Source: Symbiodinium natans (taxonomy: Eukaryota; Sar; Dinophyceae; Suessiales; Symbiodiniaceae). From it: a stretch of 64,000 nucleotides of DNA. The stretch covers positions 1,137,135-1,201,134 of the forward strand of contig CAJNDS010002579.1 of NCBI GenBank assembly GCA_905221605.1, read 5' to 3'. Each line of letters starts with the position of its first letter. Position 1 is the first letter of the stretch. Made by a program: the position numbers and the translations under genes. A model generated the notes under the pieces. That model saw only the letters and a list, made by a program, of their open reading frames with translations, made no database searches and was not told where the DNA came from. This document shows, piece by piece, positions 22,090 through 33,373 of the stretch.

Positions 22090-22477
22090 GCATGCTAGGT
22101 TTTTGTCTAACTTGGGTCCCTTCTGTAGGAGGTTTAGGGTTTAGGGTTTGGGGTTTGGGGTTTAGGGTCTAGGGTTCTTCCAAGGACTAGGTTTCGCCGT
22201 AGCAACCTCGACCCTAAGCCCTACACCCTACAATGAAGCACGTCCTATAGGCTGGGCCCTTTTAAACATCTAGAGCCCAGAAGCTTCAGACGGCAAACCC
22301 CAAGCGAAAGCGTGTGGGGTTTCGGCCCGTGGGGGTTTTGCAGTTTCTGCTCAGAGTCCAGCGCTTCCATTTTCGGGGTTGGGCGGTGTATGGTTTAGGA
22401 AGGGAAACCCCTAAACCCTGAACCCTGAACCCTAAACCCCTTAATCCGCTAAGAATCACAGATCAGTTCAAGCCCAG

Positions 22478-25400
22478 GTGACGCAGTGTGGTGTGAAGTT
22501 GCGGTACTGCAAGGCCGAGGGAAGTAAGGGGTTCAGGGCTGAACTTTGGGGTTACCCTAAACCCTAAACCCTAGACCCCAGACCCTAAACCCTAAACCCT
22601 GAACCCTGAACCCCGAACCCTGGAGCTTTTGAGGGCTCAGAAGATCATAGCTTTAGGGCTTAGAAGACTCTTCCCTTCACCCAGGTTTGGTCCCCTTCCA
22701 CCCTTCTAGAGGATTGCTAGAACTGTTAGCGGTTGAGGTTTAGGGTTTAGGGCTTAGGGTTTATGAGTTTTAGGGTTTAGGGTTTAGGGTTAGGGTTGAG
22801 GTTTTGCGGTTTTCCTGCCCTGCGCGCTAAACGTTGGCGATGCCAGCTTGGAACATGCTTTCCATGTCTCCGAAACTCTCAGCACTAGGCCTCTAACCCA
22901 AAACCCTAAAAGCCAAAACCCGCATTTCCGTACTCCCTAAACCTGGACCATGTTTGGGATTCCGTTGCTGCGTTTGCATGTTAGTATGTATGTTTGGATG
23001 GACGTTGGTAGGTATACATGAATCTGCTTGTTTGCTTGGTACTTAGTATGCATACATATATACATAGATATACACATATCCCTTCTTCAGGATATTAGAC
23101 CCTTAACCCTTAACCCTTAACCCTTAACCCTTAACCCTGAACCCTTAACCCTTAACCCTTAACCCTTAACCCTTAACCCTTAGCCCTTAGCCCTTAGCCC
23201 TTAGCCCTTAGCCCTTAGCCCTTAGCCCTAAACCAACAATGCAACGCTACGCTTCTTGTACCGTGGATCCCTGCTGCAGGTGTGCCACATGCACCAGCCG
23301 CTGCGGACAAAGCACTGCCGAGATTGTGGCATGTGCGTTCGCCACTGGACTCAAGCAACTATCTGAGCTTTGGATCCCTAAGCCCGGTTTAGGGTTTAGG
23401 GTTTAGGGTTTAGGGTTTAGGGTTTAGGGTTTAGGGTTTAGGGTTTAGGGTTTAGGGTTTAGGGCAGCAACAAGCATCATGTCGTCTTCCATGATGCAGA
23501 GCGCTCTTGACACGGTAATGCCTGCTCCAGAGCATGCAGACTCCCTTCTCCGTGATGAATGCTCCTTGCTCTTTTCTGTGAGATCTAAATCTAAGTAGTC
23601 AATACATATTTATACGATAAACTCCTGTGTATATATATATATATATATATATTATAGTCATATATACATATATATATATATGTATATCTACATATATATA
23701 TATATATATGTATATCTACATATATATATATATATATATATACACCAAGTGAGTATATCCTCACCCGCCAAGCATGTCGGTTCTTTTTGCCGAAGAGGCC
23801 ACTTTGGCATGGGATTTTTTACGTCCCCCAACCATCTGAATGGATAGCGTTGCCTTCAGCAGGTCGTTCCTTGCTCCTCTGCCAGTCGTCCTTGTCATTT
23901 TAGCTCGTGCGGATTGAGTGAGGAAATATGACTGCACATGACTGCCTTATATGACTGTCTTGCCTAAACCCTATACCCTGGGTGAGGCTTTAACCTCTTT
24001 GGAAGCAAACTCTGAGTTAAGAGGCTGTGCACGAAGCCCGCTAGGAGCCCACAGCCTCAAGGAAACCGAGCCTTGATTCTACAACCGTAAACCCTAAACC
24101 CTAAACAGGGTTTATGGTTAAAGCTCAAAGCCAAGCCTGATCTCTGTGGCGGAGGCACGCACGACCACCACTGTCCTTGGGCCTGCGCCCCAGCAAGAGT
24201 GTACAAGCGATGGGGTTTGCTTAGGGGGTTTGGGGGTTTAGGGTTTAGGGTTTTAGAGATCTTGGTATCCCAGTGGCACCCTGTGACTGATTTATTGGTT
24301 CAAGTTTCCCCTGTTTAAGTAAGCAAGAACCAATCCCAAAAAAGGTGCCTTTGTTAAGAAACGGAAACTGGGACACCAAGGAATTTATGACTACCCCCAA
24401 CACACACAGGTTTGCACCTCCTCCCCCCCAAAAAAACTCAACCCTACCGAACCTATCCCTCTAATACCCCTAAACCCCAAACCCTAAACCCTAAACCCTA
24501 AACCCCAAACCCCAAACCCCAAACCAGAAACCCCAAACCCCAAACCCCAAACCCTAAAGCCTAAACCCTAAACCCTAAACCCTAAAGCCTAAACCCTAAA
24601 CCCTAAACCCTAAACCCTAAACCCTAAACCCTAAACCCTAAACCCTAAACCCTAAACCCCACCCCCATACTGCCAGCCCCGGGAAGAAAGTAGACCGCCC
24701 ACACGAAGCGGGCCAGGTTGGGACATGCGTGGGCGAAGGCAACCGCGTGTACTTCTACTGGTGCCTCGGCGAAGGTGTTTAGGGTTGAGGGTTTAGGATT
24801 TAGGGTGTAGGGTTTAGGGTTTAGGGTTCAGGGTTTAGGGTTCAGGGTTCAGGGTTCAGAATGTTTCTGATTGGGACTCCGCTTTTTGGGAGCAGGGCTC
24901 CTGGAGCCCCCGAAATGTGTCGGGGGGGGGGGGGGGGGGGGTTGGTGCGTGCCCGACGCCGGGCTGGGTTGATTAGCAGAACCTGGGTTTAGGGTTTAGG
25001 GTTTAGGGTTTAGGGTTTAGGGTTTAGGGTTTAGGGTTTAGGGTTCACCTTGTGTGTGTGGTCTTGTGGCTACAGGGTTTAGGGTTTAGGGTTCAGGGTG
25101 AACTAGGACCCAGGGTAGGGCCTTGTTCCCCTTCTTTAGGGTAAGGGAAAGCCCCTTTTTAAACCACAAGGGTTCCCTTTTTGCATGTTCCTAGGTTACT
25201 CCTGGGTCTAGTTCTAGCTTCGCTTTGAGACCCAAGCCGAGACGCCAGGTTCCTCATCGCCCAGTGGCTCGAGCTCGCGGTTTTCCTTGTAGAAGCCGGC
25301 CTGGAGCTGGGCCAAGCCCCTTGGATTCATGGGTTCCCCTGCTACCCCCCTCAGGGTTTAGGGTTTAGGGTTTAGGGTTACCCCCCCCCCCCCCCCAGGT

Positions 25401-27597
25401 TCCCCCTCTACAGTTAGGGCTATTCAGGGCTAGTTGAGCCTAATCAAGGGTGTTTAAGGGGGGAACCTAGGGGGGAGTAGTATGGAGCTCAAGCTCCCCT
25501 GGGCTTCTTTTTGCATAGGTGTTTAGGGTTTAGTGCTTGGGGTTTAGGATTTGTCCAAGTTGGGCGGATTTTTATGCTTAGGGTCCCTTTTTTTCCGCGA
25601 AGTCTGGGTGCACCTACCTGGGGATCCTGACACCAGAAGGGCCCTTTTGTGAGGGGGGCGGGGGGTGGGGTAGGGATGTAGACATACTTCGCCACGAGGA
25701 TCTTTGATAGCTTTTTGGGTTTCCTGACTTAGCAGGAATCATGCGGTTACACCCTAAGCTCCAAGCCCAAAACCCTCTGACCCGCCCCCTCTGCCATAGC
25801 ACAGTTCACCCGCAAGTCTGTCATAACCTGTCGACCACCGCCACAAAACGACTGTGCTCCTGCTTGCTCACAAGTAGTGACGTGGAGTTGTGTTCCTCTA
25901 AAACGACTGCTGAGGACGGATTTCTGCCGCCCATCTGGCTGGGGCGGGTCCCCTTGCTGGTGTTGGGCATGGTGGTCATGGGCCGCTCGGATGGAACTCT
26001 GCAGTTCGAGGGTTTAGGGCCTGGGAAAGGCGAGCCTGGGCGAACCCAGCAAAGCGTCTTCAACCCCAAACCCCAAATGTGTTGGGATGTTCCCCCCCTT
26101 ATACTCACAGTCCTGAATAGGGATTATAGTAGGCGGGTACTAGAATCCCGATTAAGGACTCTTAGTAGAAGGGGGAACATCCCAACCAACCTTGTACTAG
26201 GACATCCTGGGGCCCAGAGAGCCCGCGTCTTCCCTCCTGGTCGTTGGGTTCCCGCAGAAAGGCCTTTCAGCAGAGAGGGTACCTTTTGCATTGCTGGGTT
26301 TAGGGTTTAGGGTTTAGGGTTTAGGGTTTAGGGTTCACACCTACAGCATCTTCCCCCTCTAGCGCATGTCCAAGACATACGACATGATGTGTTGCCACGG
26401 CAATCTACTCGATGTGAAACCGTGGCCTCCCCAAACCCTAAGCCCTACAAAAGATGTTTAGGGCCTCGGGCTTGGGGTTTTCCCAATAAAGGTGTTGAAC
26501 CGGCAGGGTTCGTAAACTTCGCCAAGCCCTCCACATCCTGTGTCGCCAAAAAGGCTTTCTACTGTTTGCTTAGGAACTGGAGGGGCTCCAAGATCTCAGG
26601 GCTTCATGGAACACCCTGCAGTTTAGGGTTTAGGGTCTAGGGCTTGGGTTTGGGGTTTGGGTTTTCTTGGATGTCAAGCCCTTGAACGCAGCAAAGCTTG
26701 AGAACGCACCGCCGGCTTGCGGCTACAGTTGAGGGTGTATTGGTGCAGGGGTGCGCGCGGTTTACGGTTTATGGTTTAGGATTTAGAGTTTAGGGTTAAT
26801 CAGATTCCGTGCTCAAACCCACATGCCCAGGATTCCTGATCATGATGGTGAGCTGCCTCGTGTGCTTCCATTCGACGCTCGTCGACGAGGGTTTCGGATT
26901 GGGATGTTCCCCCCCTGAAACTAACAGTCCTTCATGGGCAAGATACTAGGGGTTACTAGCATCCCAATTAAGGACAGTTACTAGTACAAGGGGGAAGATC
27001 CCAATTTCGGAGGTAGTTGTCCAGCTCTTGTGTAGGATTCTTCGTTGGGTCGCCGGGCATCAAAATGGGCTTGAGTGCTTAGGTTGCGGGTGTCTCTACT
27101 CCGCCCTTGCCAAAGTGTGCATCCCCACCAGACCGGACGGGTTTAGGGTTTACGGTGTAGGGTTTAGGGTTTAGGGTTTAGGGTCTAGGGTTTCTCGCTG
27201 AGAACCCCAGGTATCTGGCCCTGTCCAACATGACAACCTGGGAGAACATGTCCTGGCACAACATCAGCTACCTCAGGCCGCCATGGAGTCGGCTTAGGGT
27301 TTAGGGTTTAGGGTTTAGGGTTTAGGGTTTAGGGTTTAGGGTTTAGGGTTTAGGGTTTAGGGTTTAGGGTTTAGGGTTTAGGGTTTAGGGTTTAGGGTGG
27401 GTTCGGGATTCAGACGTTCAGGGTTCTATAGGGGCACCGTCCTACGGTTTAGGGAGAAGGGCTCTAGGAGTCTCCCGTCTGCCCTAGAAGCCGTAGATTT
27501 AAATTTCAGGACAACCGAAGAGCCGCCTAAGTCCAAGAAGGGTGCGGATGAGCCTCCATGTCAGTCTTGCCTGAAAGTGTCCAAAGGGGAACCTTAA
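22478..27597 (+). CDS. DHHC-type protein S-palmitoyltransferase, C-terminal two thirds, 8 exons
   Basis: Exons 22478-22513, 23280-23340, 24155-24180, 24717-24774, 25242-25310, 26831-26876, 27211-27276 and 27510-27597 (TAA) join in phase to 450 nt. Seen: the Cys-rich domain starts with CKVC, continues with HQPLRTKHCRDCGMCV, then the catalytic DHHCPW (encoded by the 26-nt third exon), VGTCVGEGN, a hydrophobic segment on exon 5, a second on exon 6, then FHSTYLALSNMTTWE containing the family TTxE motif. Known role: these multi-pass membrane enzymes transfer palmitate to Cys of proteins at Golgi, ER or plasma membrane, with the DHHC Cys as the acyl intermediate. Six of seven donors are GC (GCCGAG, GCCACT, GCCTGC, GCCAAG, GCTCGT, GCCGCC); one is GT. 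The N-terminal membrane segments were not found; a candidate upstream exon is listed separately. The last exon lacks the common NPF motif, so its assignment is weaker than the rest. Confidence 0.85.
23098..23230. repeat. CCCTTAA / CCCTTAG array
   Basis: About 19 six- to seven-base units changing from CCCTTAA to CCCTTAG, 50 bases before the DHHC exon at 23280. Confidence 0.8.
23626..23745. repeat. TA-rich microsatellite in DHHC intron
   Basis: (TA)n blocks with TGTATATCTACA interruptions in the intron 23341-24154. Similar TA arrays occur at 10315-10430, 28136-28210, 28376-28500 (ATAAT type) and 49590-49680. Confidence 0.8.
24261..24380 (+). mobile_element. Family B element in DHHC intron
   Basis: Starts CTTGGTATCCCAGTGG and ends CTGGGACACCAAG, with the internal TTGGTTCAAG block typical of the family. 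It lies in the intron between the DHHC and VGTCVG exons. Confidence 0.7.
24474..24660. repeat. CCCTAAA/CCCCAAA array in DHHC intron
   Basis: A long mixed array ending 56 bases before the VGTCVG exon acceptor at 24716. Confidence 0.85.
25101..25212 (+). mobile_element. Family C element in DHHC intron
   Basis: GACCCAGGGTAGGGCCTTGT at the left, CCTAGGTTACTCCTGGGTCT at the right. It lies in the DHHC intron 24775-25241, 30 bases before the acceptor. Confidence 0.62.
26082..26186. mobile_element. Family A palindromic element in DHHC intron
   Basis: TTGGGATGTTCCCCCC at the left, GGGGGAACATCCCAAC at the right, with CAGTCCTGAATAGGGATT and its inverted partner between. It lies in the DHHC intron 25311-26830. 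Confidence 0.7.
26899..27005. mobile_element. Family A palindromic element with 7-base flanking repeat
   Basis: Ends TTGGGATGTTCCCCC and GGGGGAAGATCCCAA. The bases TTTCGGA directly flank both ends, a likely target duplication. It lies in the DHHC intron 26877-27210. Confidence 0.72.
27296..27398. repeat. TTTAGGG array in the last DHHC intron
   Basis: About 14 perfect TTTAGGG units beginning 20 bases after the GC donor at 27277. Confidence 0.88.
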
Positions 27598-27966
27598 AAC
27601 CTATAAACCCTAAACTTTAAACCCTAAACCCCAAACCCCAAACCCCCCTAGACCCTAAACCCTAAACCCTAAACCCTAAACCCTAAACCCTAAACCCTAA
27701 ACCCTAACCCCCTCCGCTGTTTCTTCCTGAAGCCCTACCAAGCCTCCACACTAACGACCGAACGGCGAGAAAGCGCCTGTGGTGAAGTCAGATGCCTACG
27801 CAAGCCTAAACCCTAGGGCCCCAAGACAGACTCCCAACGACTCCTAGGCTCCCAAAACCCTAAACCCTGACCCTAGACCCTAAACCCTAGACCCTACACC
27901 CTACACCCTAAACCCTAAACCCTAAACCCTCAACCCTAAACCCTAAACCCTAAACCCTAAACTTAC

Positions 27967-28069
27967 CTTTTCCGTGAGACATCCTCTGCCCAGCCAGGGG
28001 GCTCGACCCTGACAGCGGGCTCTGACCCCAGTTTGAAGGAGGTTTCCGGAGGGGAGTTTTCAGGTAAAG
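27967..28069 (-). CDS. Minus-strand exon with GTAAGT donor, unassigned
   Basis: On the minus strand the exon follows GGGTAG, encodes LPENSPPETSFKLGSEPAVR then VEPPGWAEDVSRK, and ends before GTAAGT. On that strand TTTAGGG repeats follow the donor, the same polarity seen in + strand genes. Proline- and glutamate-rich. No family recognised. It implies a minus-strand gene just after the DHHC gene, so the two would converge. Confidence 0.45.
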
Positions 28070-28140
28070 CTACCCTATATGGTAAGGTTCCAGAAGACGT
28101 ATCTCTGTACATACATGTATGTATGTAATGCATAATATCT

Positions 28141-28175
<35 letters not shown>

Positions 28176-28769
28176 TATATATATATATATGTACATATAT
28201 ATATATATACATATATGATACCGGTTCTTTATGGTATCACCCCCTAAACCGTTGAACCCTAAATCAAAATATCCACCAAACCCCCCCCCCCCCCCCCCCC
28301 CCCCCCCCAGCCACACCACAGACGGGAGGGGGGCTGGGCCGGCCGAGCCCGGATCACCCAAATATGTCTATATATATAATATAATATAATATAATATCAT
28401 ATAATATAATATAATATAATATAATATAATATAATATAATATAATATAATATAATATAATATAATATAATATAATATATATATATATATATATATTTATT
28501 TATTTATTTATATTTATATTTATATATATATAAGAGGCCACGGGTTGTACTGTGGGTTGTACAGAGGGTGTAATAGGGCACACCTCAAGTTGTCTTAGAC
28601 ACTGTGAGAGGGCCACAAACTCGAAGGTAGAGGACATGGGGCTTTTGAAGTTGCGAAATTGGCGTACAGAGCCAGATTTGGAATTAGGAGGCAACCTATA
28701 TCGTTAAGGCCGGGGTTACGGCCAGGTGGAGTTCTAAGTAGGGTTGAGGGTTTCGGGTTAGATCTTAAC

Positions 28770-28860
28770 ATGATTCGTCAAACGCAACCCAAGTCGCTGC
28801 TGCTGTTTTGCTTCGCAAACGTACTTGTTCAGCCCTTCAGGCAGACAGGCTCGAAGCGAG
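28770..28860 (+). CDS. Possible first exon with ATG and GT donor
   Basis: ATG at 28770 opens a 30-codon frame, MIRQTQPKSLLLFCFANVLV then QPFRQTGSKR, ending before GTAACC. Basic residues followed by a hydrophobic run resemble a signal peptide or anchor. The next exon is not identified; the islands at 29233 and 30425 are candidates. Confidence 0.38.
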
Positions 28861-29232
28861 GTAACCCTTCCCCCCCTGGTCTTCCCACAAGGTTCTCGAA
28901 ATTCCTCCCCCTTTTTGATGGCTTTAGGGTTCAGGGTTCAGGGGTTTAGGGTTTAGGGTTTAGGGTTTAGGAAGTTCCCCCCCCCCCCCCTTTTGGGATG
29001 GCTTTGGCTTTGTTATGGCAGGGGGGGGGCTTGGGGGCCAATTGCATTAGTGCAAAGCCTTCACCTGGGCCAAGTGGCGTTTTGGGATTCCGAAGGCTGC
29101 GCCGGTTTGAAAGCGAACGTTGCAGGGTTGGGTTGGCTAAACCTAAACCCTAAACCCTAAACCCTAAACCCTAAACCCTAAACCCTAAACCCTAAACCCT
29201 AAACCCTGTACTGCAGCCTCGCTCCCCCTTAG

Positions 29233-29300
29233 AAAGCACATGTTAAGGGCATTGAGCAGGAGAGCGGACCTGATACATGACCCCGAAACAGATCCCCGAG
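29233..29300 (+). CDS. Exon-like island, unassigned
   Basis: After CCCTTAG a frame encodes KHMLRALSRRADLIHDPETD then PR, ending before GTTTCG. CCCTAAA on the left, TTTAGGG on the right. Protein-like, basic then acidic. No family recognised. Confidence 0.42.
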
Positions 29301-29543
29301 GTTTCGGGTTTAGGGTTTAGGGTTTAGGGTTTAGGGTTTAGGGATGTGCTGAAGCTCCGAAACTTAAACCTAAAGCCCCCACACCTGACTGGTCGGCCGG
29401 CGCACGTGCAATTCGGGTTCGGCACCCTTGATGATGCCCCTAAACCCTAAACCCTAAACCCTAAACCCTAAACCCTAAACCCTAAACCCTAAACCCTAAA
29501 CAGGCCCTAAACCCTAAACCCTAAACCCTCACGGCTCCCAGGT

Positions 29544-29610
29544 CTCCCTTCTCCCTCTCCATGCGGGAGAACCTGGCTGCCCCTTGGAATCAATGCTTGG
29601 AGTCTCATGG
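29544..29610 (+). CDS. Exon-like island next to a family J element
   Basis: After CTCCCAG a frame encodes VSLLPLHAGEPGCPLESMLG then VSW and runs into a TACTTCTTAACCC element end. CCCTAAA lies upstream. The donor is uncertain. No family recognised. Confidence 0.32.
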
Positions 29611-29688
29611 TACTTCTTAACCCAATAATAACAGTACTTATAGCGACGAGAACCCTAAAAGTTTAGGGTGTAGGGTTTAGGGTTTAGG

Positions 29689-29799
29689 GATTTATTAACC
29701 CAATACGAACTGTACTTATACCCAACTTATAACCATATTAGGGCACCTGAGGGGCTTAGAAGTGGCTTATAAGTACAGCTATCATTGGTTAATAAGTAC
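29689..29799. mobile_element. Family J element
   Basis: TTATTAACCCAATACGAACT to TCATTGGTTAATAAGTACC are inverted ends. AACCATATTAGGGCACCTGA inside is shared with the copy at 41646-41745. A left-end fragment lies at 29610-29640. Confidence 0.55.
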
Positions 29800-30424
29800 C
29801 ATGAACCTCCATGTGGGGGAGCCCTGCACTTGTTGTCCCCTCCTTCTGCCCCTTTGTTTGGGAACTTAGGGTTCAGAGGTCAGGGGCATAGGGGCTTAGG
29901 GTTTCGGGTTTTGGGGTTTCGACCAAGACAACCCCAAGCACCCGGAACCACACACCGTCGAACCCAAAGGGGCCCCCCGCAAACCTTTCTTCTCCCGATT
30001 CATCCGAAGCGGGTTGGGGTTTTAGGGTTTAGGGTTTAGGGTTTGGGGTTTAGGGTTTAGGGTTTAGGGTTTAGGGTTTAGGGGCCTCTAAAGCCCTAGA
30101 GCTGCACCAAGAGCCCAGACCCGTGCGAGCATCCACAAAGTAGATCCCCTGAACTGGGTTTTTTTGGTGTACTTTACGTGAATACTTTTTTTGGTTCTGG
30201 GTTCCTAATTCTAGCCCTACAAAGCATATACCTTTTTTTCCAGGGTCTACGCCAAAGAAGGGTCAAGGGTTCCTAAGAATGGCCCAATAGTAGTACAGGG
30301 TACAAATTTGGCGGCTCTACGTTTTGGATCCTGCCATGGGTCTGGGTCCTAAACCCAAACCCTAAACCCTAAACCCTAAACCCTAAACCCTAAACCCTAA
30401 ACCCTAAACCCCTTGGGAACACAG

Positions 30425-30512
30425 GTGTACTGCTGCGCCCACACCTTCCCGGCTCATGGTGGCCCAGGGGCGGCGAAGAAGACAGAAGACGGCTGGGTGG
30501 CGCCTTGGCCTG
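30425..30512 (+). CDS. Exon with AG and GT sites, unassigned
   Basis: Between AACACAG and GTTTAGGG, 88 bases encode VYCCAHTFPAHGGPGAAKKT then EDGWVAPWP. CCCTAAA on the left and TTTAGGG on the right. High-complexity, clearly protein-like. No family recognised. Confidence 0.5.
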
Positions 30513-31164
30513 GTTTAGGGTTTAGGGTTTGGGGTTTAGGGTTTAGGGTTTAGGGTTTAGGGTTTAGGGTTTAGGGTTTAGGGTTGTCACCCCTCCCCCG
30601 CCAACCCCAAAATGCCCAAAAAAGACCTCCCCTGCCCTCCATGAAGTTGGATATCAAGAGGCCTAAACCCTGAACCCGAAACCCTAAACCCGAAGCCCCT
30701 TCAAAACCACCACCGAATCCGCTTGCCTTCTCGGACCCCCTCTTCAGCACAACCCCGCAGCCCTAAATCCTCAATCGTAAGCCCGAAACTAAACCCCCTG
30801 ACCCCTATGCTCCTTTTAGGGTTTAGGGTTTAGGGTTTAAACCCTACGTGGTCCAAACCCCCGTTCATCTGCCAGGGGGCCCTATTCTAGGACCCCGTCC
30901 TGTTTCTAACACCCCGAAACCGGCTAAACCGTTTAATCCCTAGACCCTTCAAAGCCGTTTAAATCCCACCCTGTTAAAGCCCGTGAAAGCCCCATTGAAA
31001 CCCTGTGAAGCCCGATTAAACCCCGTTTAAAACCAACCCTAAACCCTAAACCCTAAACCCTAAATCCTGTTAAAGCCCTTTCGAAAAACCCTGGCGCGCC
31101 AGGTCTGGGCTTTAGGGGACCAGCAGGACCCCATGCAACTGCACTGCTGCACCTCGGCTTCGGG

Positions 31165-31330
31165 TTTAGGGTTTAGGGTTTAGGGTTTAGGGTTTAGGGT
31201 TTAGGGTTTAGGGTTTAGGGTTTAGGGTTTAGGGTTTAGGGTTTAGGGTTTAGGTTTAGGGTTTAGGGTTTAGGTTTTAGGGTTCAGCGTTCAGGGTTCA
31301 GGGTTTAGGGTTTAAGGTTTAGGGTTTAGG
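31165..31330. repeat. TTTAGGG array
   Basis: More than 20 units, nearly perfect at the left and degenerating to TTCAGGG at the right. Confidence 0.85.
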
Positions 31331-31409
31331 GAGTAACTTGGAAGCCCTTTATGGGGATTATAATGAAAAAATCAATAATGTCCCCTATGTCGCGTTTAGA
31401 AGGAAGAAT

Positions 31410-31463
31410 ATTCCGTTTTTTTTTTGCGCGGGGGGGGGGGGGGGGGGTTCTTAAGCAAATAGT
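31410..31463. mobile_element. Family D right end with poly-G
   Basis: A G tract of about 20 followed by GTTCTTAAGCAAATAGTA, the family D right tip. The left half is not recognised. A partial left tip of the same family is at 5198-5228. Confidence 0.45.
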
Positions 31464-31683
31464 AGAGGATTCACATTGTTTGGGCTTTAGGTTTTAGGGA
31501 GCGGGGTTGCTTTGGCTTGACTAGGGTTGTCTATTCAAAAGAGTGCAGACCAGCATGGGCTGTTAGGCCTTGCAGTATAATCCCCCTAACAAGCCCTCCC
31601 TAAACCCTAAACCCTAAACCTCAGGTGGAATAGCCCATGCAGAGAGTTGGTACTGCTGGGAGTTTCGGGTTCCTGGTTTGAGG

Positions 31684-31780
31684 TTGGGATGTTCCCCCTT
31701 GTACTGACAGTCCCGAATAGGGATTATCATCGGGGGTACGATAGTCCCAATAAAGGACTGATAATACAAGGGGGAAGGTT
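31684..31780. mobile_element. Family A palindromic element
   Basis: Left TTGGGATGTTCCCCCTTGTA, right TACAAGGGGGAA, with the inner GTCCCGAATAGGGATTAT pair. The right arm is shortened. Confidence 0.6.
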
Positions 31781-32001
31781 GAGGCGTTTGGGTCTTGCGT
31801 CTGCTGGATTGTGGGTGAATCCCAGCAGCCCCAAAAGACATTCGTGTTGAGAGTCGTGGGCTTCAGGGCTGCGGGTTTGGGTTTAGGGTACCCCATTTCT
31901 TCCTAAGGTTGCTTTAGACCCTAATCCCTAAAACCCAAACCCTAAAACCTGCACCGTAAACCGGGGGTTTAAAGGGCCAACCTAGTAAGTGACTTTGGCA
32001 G

Positions 32002-32042
32002 TGGCAAGGCGGGACGGACATTTGCAGCTGCTTCGACGTGGA
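32002..32042 (+). CDS. Short exon with GT donor, unassigned
   Basis: The 41-base segment between TTTGGCAG and GTGAGA encodes WQGGTDICSCFDV. Upstream repeats are CCCTAAA-type. A further + island at about 32170-32230 (LTFDPSSRPRDKQHSVSAHL) after TTTCAG may be the next exon. No family recognised. Confidence 0.4.
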
Positions 32043-32649
32043 GTGAGAGGGGCTGCGATCGCAGGGGCAGAGACCACCCTAGGGTCTTTTGACAGTAGGG
32101 TTAAGGGCTCAGGGTTTCAAAGGGGCTTAGGGCTTATAGGTACTGATAGGGTTTCAGCTAACCTTCGACCCTTCCTCAAGACCTCGAGACAAGCAGCATT
32201 CGGTTTCTGCCCACCTTCCCTCGCAAAGGTTAACGAGTGATCAGGCTGCACCTGAAAAAGAAATGTCCTGCGGCCACGTCTCTCAACCCATCTCAGCCCG
32301 CATCAGGGTTTAGGGTTTAGGGTTCAGGGTTTAGGGTTTGGGGCTTAGGGCTTAGGGCTTAGGGCTTAGGGCTTAGGGCTTAGGGTCCCAGACTCCCCAA
32401 GCTCTGAGCCTTTAGTGCTCAAGTAGTGCTAGACCCTTCTTCGAGACCCTAAGATGTCGACCCCTAAAGCCAACAGCCTGAGACCCCAAGTGGGGGTTGC
32501 CGAAAATAGGGGTACCCTTTCTGGGCGTCCCTTCAAAGGGGAGTCTATCCGATTCGGAAAAAAAAGGGGGTACCCATATTTTGGGAAATACCCAAACTGC
32601 CTTTTCCTGTTTCTCACATCATGTCTAAGTTTTGTGTTTGTGCAAGTAT

Positions 32650-32818
32650 ACAAGGCCGATGTTGCAGATGGGTGAGCAGGATTGGAACACGCCAAGCCAC
32701 GCAACAGTTTCCCTTCTGTCGGAGAAGTGAGATGGAGACGACCTTGCTGCTGTGCCTCTGTAGTCCCTCTATCCTAAAGCCCCAGGCCCGAAACGACCAT
32801 GCGGAACGAGAAGACTGA
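32650..32818 (+). CDS. Two possible terminal exons around a short GTGAGC intron
   Basis: A segment encoding VYKADVADG lies between TGTGCAAG and GTGAGC. After CAACAG a frame reads PFCRRSEMETTLLLCLCSPS then ILKPQARNDHAERED and TGA at 32816-32818. The intron would be about 38 bases. A continuous frame also spans the region, so the splice is uncertain. Confidence 0.35.
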
Positions 32819-32972
32819 TTGAATGACATGGGGCAGCAGCAACAACAACAGTGTGGCTTAGGTGCTGAGCTGCTGAGCAGACAACCTTGTTAAAACCGTT
32901 TTAGGGTTTAGGGTTTAGGGTTTGGGGTTTGGGGTTTGGGGCTTAGGGTACATAAAAACTATTTCTTTGTAG

Positions 32973-33058
32973 ACAGATGCCGCCTGCAAGAGCAGCACAC
33001 GGCAGGACACCTCGGCACTCTATGCCTTGCGCTCCCTGGCCCCGAAAGTTCTGTCCAG
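32973..33058 (+). CDS. Exon with canonical splice sites, unassigned
   Basis: Between TTTGTAG and GTCTTCC, 86 bases encode TDAACKSSTRQDTSALYALR then SLAPKVLS. Good acceptor, GT donor, protein-like composition. No family recognised. Confidence 0.48.
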
Positions 33059-33341
33059 GTCTTCCTTTCAACATCCGTCCGGGGTTTCGAGTTTAGGGCC
33101 TTAGGACCTTAGGGTTTAGGGTTTAGGGTTTAGGGTGCAGGCTTTAGGGTTCAGAGTTTAGGGTGTCTCGTTGCGTGGTGGGGATTATTGTTCAGAGTCC
33201 GGCTGCCAGCACAAGCATCAGAAGTCGTGTGGATCGACAGCCAGACTAGTCAAATGTCCTACTCTGAACCCAGCTTCCACTTCTTCGGTTCCCATATAGT
33301 ACTAAGCCCACTTGCCGAGAGAATAATCCCAAATCGGTGGT

Positions 33342-33373
<32 letters not shown>

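Noticed and set aside
25741-26310. 189-codon + frame as a single gene
   Set aside because: It runs through a family A element and TTTAGGG repeats inside a DHHC intron. The piece around LPPIWLGRVPLLVLGMVV is hydrophobic but was not needed to complete the enzyme.
29362-29430. Minus-strand exon GIIKGAEPELHVRRPTSQ before GTGTGG
   Set aside because: Protein-like, but the flanking repeat polarity fits an intron interior on either strand and the + frame is also open.
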